DNA from: Lachnospiraceae bacterium
GTDB taxonomy: Bacteria > Bacillota > Clostridia > Lachnospirales > Lachnospiraceae
Reading direction: 5' to 3'
DNA: 9,892 nucleotides
Assembly: GCA_009774585.1 (NCBI GenBank)
Contig: VSOA01000134.1
Span: 1 to 9,892 of the forward strand
Notes under the pieces: model-generated
Told to the model about the DNA's origin: nothing
The model's input: only the letters and a program-made list of their open reading frames with translations
Databases searched by the model: none
Shown here: piece by piece, positions 6,644 to 9,892 of the stretch
Layout: each line of letters starts with the position of its first letter
How positions within the stretch are numbered: position 1 is the stretch's first letter
Program-made: the position numbers and the translations under genes

Positions 6644-7771
6644 TCAATTTCCCCGAAGCGCTCCCAAAACCTCGTCGAAAGCCCCGGTACTTAATTCATC
6701 CCTCAGTAAATAGACCAGTTTTTCCGCAGTACAGCCGGCATATTTATCCTTCCAGCCGGCATTCTCCTCCGTGAACCGGTGAAATGCCAGCACCTTGCAG
6801 ATTTTTTCTATATCCTCGTCAAGAATCTCCGCGGCATCTTTAAGCGCCTGCTGCTTTAACCTGTTATTTTCTTCTGCAAGCTTTTTGACGTCGTCCAAAG
6901 AAACCAGACGACAGCCTTCTATGCCCGCAATGTCTTCATCCATATCCGGCGGCATGGAAATATCCAAGAAAAGCCGTTCTTTCTTATTATTCACGGCTTT
7001 CTTTACCTGCTCTGCCGTCATTGTATAATGCGGACTGGAAGTCGCGGAAATGATTACATCCGCCTCGTTCAGATAATCATACCGCTTCTGGTAATCTACG
7101 TTCATCACCCGCAGACTGCCGCTCTGATAGATTCCGTTATGCGATCTGACTGTCGCAATCACACAAATATCCTCTCTGCCCAAAAGGTCTTTCAGAATAA
7201 TACTGCCCATCTGCCCGCTGCTTCCCATCAAGAGCACGGTCTTATGCGGCATGGGCAGCCGGAACACTTCATTTGCCGCCAGCGTTGCCACGGACACCGA
7301 TGTTTTAGAAATCATCGTCTCCGTCTTCACCCGCTTTGCACACGCAAGCGCCGCCTGAAAAATACTGTTCAGTTCATATCCGGTATATCCCGCCTCACGG
7401 GAATATTGATAAGCATCCCTCACCTGTCCTAGGATTTCATCTTCGCCAATGACCATGGATTCCATTCCGCAGGCTACGCGGAAAAGATGATGTACCGCTT
7501 TCTTCCCCTGATACCTTCTGACCAGTCTTCTTAACCATGCCGCATCGCTTCCGGCAGCAGCAGCCATAATATTCTCCAGTCCGGCAAACCGGTTTTCTTC
7601 GCCCTGCACATATATTTCCGTGCGATTACAAGTGGACAGGAGAACGCATTGGTCCACCCTGTCCATGTTCATAACTGCTTTCAGGAAATCAACAGACTTT
7701 TCCTTAGAAATAAAACACTTCTGTCTGTCCGCAGATCCAGCGGTCTTATGACTGATGCTGATACACTCCAT
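6644..7771 (-). CDS. hemA: Glutamyl-tRNA reductase (HemA)
   Basis: This enzyme reduces glutamyl-tRNA(Glu) to glutamate-1-semialdehyde with NADPH, the first committed step of tetrapyrrole synthesis by the C5 route. The catalytic cysteine is Cys48 in LLSTCNRTEIY. The conserved block HLFRVACGMESMVIGEDEIL runs from about 95 to 114. The NADPH loop reads LLMGSSGQMG (180-189), with Ser where Gly or Ala is usual. The C-terminal dimerisation helix region is present. The 375-residue length is slightly short for the family. I chose the ATG at 7771 because family members start with a short strand followed by SHKTA, and GGAGG lies 11 nt upstream; an in-frame ATG at 7807 adds 12 residues without a clear ribosome site. 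It follows the sulfite-reductase-like gene by 116 nt. No hemC, hemD or hemB follows in this window. Confidence 0.93.
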   Translation of the reverse strand: MECISISHKTAGSADRQKCFISKEKSVDFLKAVMNMDRVDQCVLLSTCNRTEIYVQGEENRFAGLENIMAAAAGSDAAWLRRLVRRYQGKKAVHHLFRVACGMESMVIGEDEILGQVRDAYQYSREAGYTGYELNSIFQAALACAKRVKTETMISKTSVSVATLAANEVFRLPMPHKTVLLMGSSGQMGSIILKDLLGREDICVIATVRSHNGIYQSGSLRVMNVDYQKRYDYLNEADVIISATSSPHYTMTAEQVKKAVNNKKERLFLDISMPPDMDEDIAGIEGCRLVSLDDVKKLAEENNRLKQQALKDAAEILDEDIEKICKVLAFHRFTEENAGWKDKYAGCTAEKLVYLLRDELSTGAFDEVLGALRGN

Positions 7772-7824
7772 ATCTTCATTTTCCTCCACAGTCCGCCGAG
7801 AATGCATGATTTTCGCATTCTCGC

Positions 7825-7885
7825 AGACATAACATAGTTAGCTCCATTTCTGCGCTGCTTTTTGCGCATAAACGAGTTTATGTCT
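7825..7885 (-). promoter_or_regulatory. hemA leader with three overlapping inverted repeats
   Basis: Between the stop of the sulfite-reductase-like gene and hemA, the minus strand can fold in more than one way. Stem 1 is CATAAAC/GTTTATG (7882-7876 with 7873-7867). Stem 2 is TGCGC/GCGCA (7868-7864 with 7855-7851). Stem 3 is AGACATAA/TTATGTCT (7885-7878 with 7832-7825). Stems 1 and 3 share the CATAA segment and cannot form together. This is an attenuator-like layout or a set of operator half-sites. On the plus strand stem 1 is followed by TCTTTTTA, but no plus-strand gene precedes it. Confidence 0.4.
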
Positions 7886-7887
7886 TT

Positions 7888-9892
7888 TTAGCAGGTCGCT
7901 CCGCCCTTCATATGCATCTTCGCATTCAGGATATCATCCTTATACTTCAGAATCTCATCCGACATAAGCTGCGCCTGTACGTTCTCGAAACCGAGTCTGT
8001 TAATCGTATCTGCGAAGCGTTCTCCCGTCTTACCCTGTTCACGGAACAACAGAATCGCTTTCTCCAATACGGAAAGTACTTCTTCCTCATCTAAGAAAAC
8101 CTTGTCAAGTTTCTGGCCGTGTGCAACTCTCTTGCCCCAGCGTCCGCCGATATAAATCCGGTATCCGTACGCACTCTCCTCCGCAGCTTTAAACGGACAT
8201 TTACCAACACAGCGGCCGCAGTTATTACACTGCTCGGGATCAATCACCAGCTTACCGTCCACTACCTGAGACGCTCCCACCGGACACGCCAGCGAAACCT
8301 GACATTTACCGCATCCGCGGCATTTCTCCAAATCAATCACCGGAACTTTCTGACCCACAATACCAAAATCGTTCAAATCCGGTTTCACGCAGTTGTTCGG
8401 ACAGCCGCCCACCGCAATCTTAAACTTATGCGGCAGTTTGACGTCCGCATAACCATGGAAAAACCGTTCATGTATTTTCTCCGACAATTCATAAGAATCC
8501 AGAAGACCATACTGGCATGTTGTTCCCTTGCAGGCGACGACGGGGCGCACTTTAGATCCGGTTCCCCCGGTTTCCAGTCCTTCCTCCGCCAGAAAAGCTC
8601 GCAATTCTTCTATCCTATCAAAAGGTACGCCGACAATCTCCATCGTCAGACGCGTAGTCATGACAACGTCGCCGCTTCCGAACCTTTCAGCCGCTTCCGC
8701 AATCTTTTTATGTTCCACAGCCGTAATCTTACCGTTTCTCGTAATCACGCGAACATTGAAATTATCAGTGCCTTTATTATGCAGACAGCCGAGCGCCTTC
8801 ACGCGAGTGATTTCCTCCGCCGGAATCGTCACTGTACCGGGGGCGCTCGCTATTTGCACCACGTTAAAGAAAGATGCGCCTTCCAACACTTTCGTGTTCG
8901 TATATCCATACCGTTTCAGCCTGTTCTGCAGCAAATATCCACGCTTGCCCTTCGCACAGACGAGTAACAGTTTCTCATCCTTTGCAAGACCCGGGACTTC
9001 CCCTTTGACCTTCAATAAATCTACATAAGTGGCGCCCGCAATGCTGGGACCCGCAGGATGAACGTCTATCACCCGGTATCCTTCCGCTGCGCCTGCAAGA
9101 TACTCCGCAGGCGTGAAACTGTCCAAATCCCCATGTATCTTATTGAGCAGCATATGTACCGCCTGTACGAAAGGATGGATTGCCGTCGAGAAAGGCGGGG
9201 CATAGGACAGATCCAGACAAGTCATCTGCTCCAGCGTTGCTCCGAACGTCACTGCCATCGCACCAACGTCCGTCACTTTATCGACCGCGCCGGGCCCTAA
9301 CACCTGAACGCCCAGCAGCTTATGCGTCTCTGCGTCTGCTACCAGCTTTATGGCAAACCACGCGCTGTCCGGATAATAATGCGCTTTATCGTCGGTTACT
9401 GCCAGAACACAGATTGGCTGAAAGCCCGCCGCTTTTGCCTGCTCCTCCGACAGACCGGTTCTGCCGCCCGATAATCCGGGAAGCTTCACCACGCCGGTTC
9501 CGAGCACGCCCGGATAGGTCGCATCTCTGCCTCCCAAGGCAAGTGCAAGAGTACGTCCTTCCATATTGGCGGAAGAACCCATCGGAGACCACTGTCTTTC
9601 CCCGGTAAGCCGGTTCTTCACCATTGCACAGTCTCCCGCAGCATAGACGTCCGCCACATTGGTAGCCATTTTATCGTCCACAAGAATCGTACCCTTAAAC
9701 ATTTCAATACCTGTATCCTGCAGAAATCCGGTGTTCGGACGTATACCAATGGCAAGAATCACGACGTCCGCCGGAAGCAGTCCCTTATCTGTCTGCACTC
9801 CTTCCACTCGCTCTTCTCCCGTCGCGCCTTCCAGCTTCGTACCAGTCATCACCTTGATACCTTTTTTCTCAAGATGACGCACTGCATAATCT
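7888..9892 (-). CDS. Multidomain sirohaem sulfite reductase-like flavoprotein (FAD/NAD oxidoreductase-rhodanese-sirohaem-ferredoxin), 5' partial
   Basis: The frame is open to the right edge, so the true start is outside. Residues are numbered from the GTG codon at 9882, which is not the start. In order: the second half of a pyridine-nucleotide-disulfide oxidoreductase (FAD motif ADVYAAGDCA, 77-86); its dimerisation domain (about 120-245), as in NADH oxidase and CoA-disulfide reductase; a rhodanese domain (about 260-350) with active-site Cys309 in CAKGKRGY; a sulfite/nitrite reductase ferredoxin-like half-domain (about 370-435); a sirohaem/4Fe-4S domain with Cys451, Cys456, Cys494 and Cys498 (CKGTTC and GGCPNNC); and a two-cluster ferredoxin (Cys521, 524, 527, 533 and Cys552, 555, 558, 562). 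It ends in a cysteine (GGATC). The expected role is NAD(P)H-driven reduction of sulfite or sulfane sulfur in the cytoplasm. The exact substrate is inference. It is followed by hemA, and a sirohaem synthase lies further along. Confidence 0.88.
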   Translation of the reverse strand, partial: DYAVRHLEKKGIKVMTGTKLEGATGEERVEGVQTDKGLLPADVVILAIGIRPNTGFLQDTGIEMFKGTILVDDKMATNVADVYAAGDCAMVKNRLTGERQWSPMGSSANMEGRTLALALGGRDATYPGVLGTGVVKLPGLSGGRTGLSEEQAKAAGFQPICVLAVTDDKAHYYPDSAWFAIKLVADAETHKLLGVQVLGPGAVDKVTDVGAMAVTFGATLEQMTCLDLSYAPPFSTAIHPFVQAVHMLLNKIHGDLDSFTPAEYLAGAAEGYRVIDVHPAGPSIAGATYVDLLKVKGEVPGLAKDEKLLLVCAKGKRGYLLQNRLKRYGYTNTKVLEGASFFNVVQIASAPGTVTIPAEEITRVKALGCLHNKGTDNFNVRVITRNGKITAVEHKKIAEAAERFGSGDVVMTTRLTMEIVGVPFDRIEELRAFLAEEGLETGGTGSKVRPVVACKGTTCQYGLLDSYELSEKIHERFFHGYADVKLPHKFKIAVGGCPNNCVKPDLNDFGIVGQKVPVIDLEKCRGCGKCQVSLACPVGASQVVDGKLVIDPEQCNNCGRCVGKCPFKAAEESAYGYRIYIGGRWGKRVAHGQKLDKVFLDEEEVLSVLEKAILLFREQGKTGERFADTINRLGFENVQAQLMSDEILKYKDDILNAKMHMKGGATC

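Noticed and set aside
7867..7890. Plus-strand intrinsic terminator (stem then TCTTTTTA)
   Set aside because: The stem is AT-rich and weak, and there is no plus-strand gene upstream for it to terminate; treated instead as part of the hemA leader structures.
8119..8967. 282-codon plus-strand frame
   Set aside because: It lies antisense to the sulfite-reductase-like gene, has no recognisable motif, and is explained by the codon bias of the real gene on the other strand.

Overview
The window looks like chromosomal DNA of an anaerobic low-to-mid GC Firmicute, most likely a clostridial gut-type lineage such as Lachnospiraceae. This rests on the strong GGAGG-type ribosome sites, the tightly packed operons, the oxygen-sensitive Fe-S and sirohaem enzymes, and the flavour of the proteins. 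The exact taxon is an inference. No tRNA, rRNA, CRISPR array or complete mobile element was seen.

Layout. (1) 1-1946, plus strand: a good sigma70-type promoter drives a radical SAM protein of the spore-photoproduct-lyase-like class, followed after 5 nt by mutM (formamidopyrimidine-DNA glycosylase). (2) 1943-3976, minus strand: an ACT-domain protein, a Nudix-GNAT fusion whose start overlaps the ACT gene by 8 nt, and a Met8/SirC-type sirohaem synthase. The last of these converges on mutM with a 3-nt overlap of the two stop codons. (3) About 3977-4767: a decayed stretch of roughly 800 nt holding a GNAT gene with an internal deletion, fragments of at least one other broken small gene, and no intact CDS. 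(4) 4768-9892, minus strand: a sulfite-reductase-like multidomain redox protein (its 5' end is outside the window), hemA, a divergent carbamoyltransferase, a 59-residue small protein, and a SAM-dependent methyltransferase. Gaps between these are 116, 38, 16 and 10 nt.

How the genes may work together. The largest gene fuses an NADH-oxidase/CoA-disulfide-reductase-like flavoprotein, a rhodanese, a sirohaem/4Fe-4S sulfite-reductase half and a two-cluster ferredoxin. HemA makes the first committed tetrapyrrole precursor, and the Met8-like protein finishes sirohaem from precorrin-2. Together these suggest that the locus couples sirohaem supply to a sirohaem-dependent sulfur reductase. The carbamoyltransferase between hemA and the small protein has altered substrate motifs and is the odd member.

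The points most worth a second look are the redox fusion and its ligand spacing, three overlapping hairpins in the hemA leader, the divergent carbamoyltransferase, and the remnant zone.
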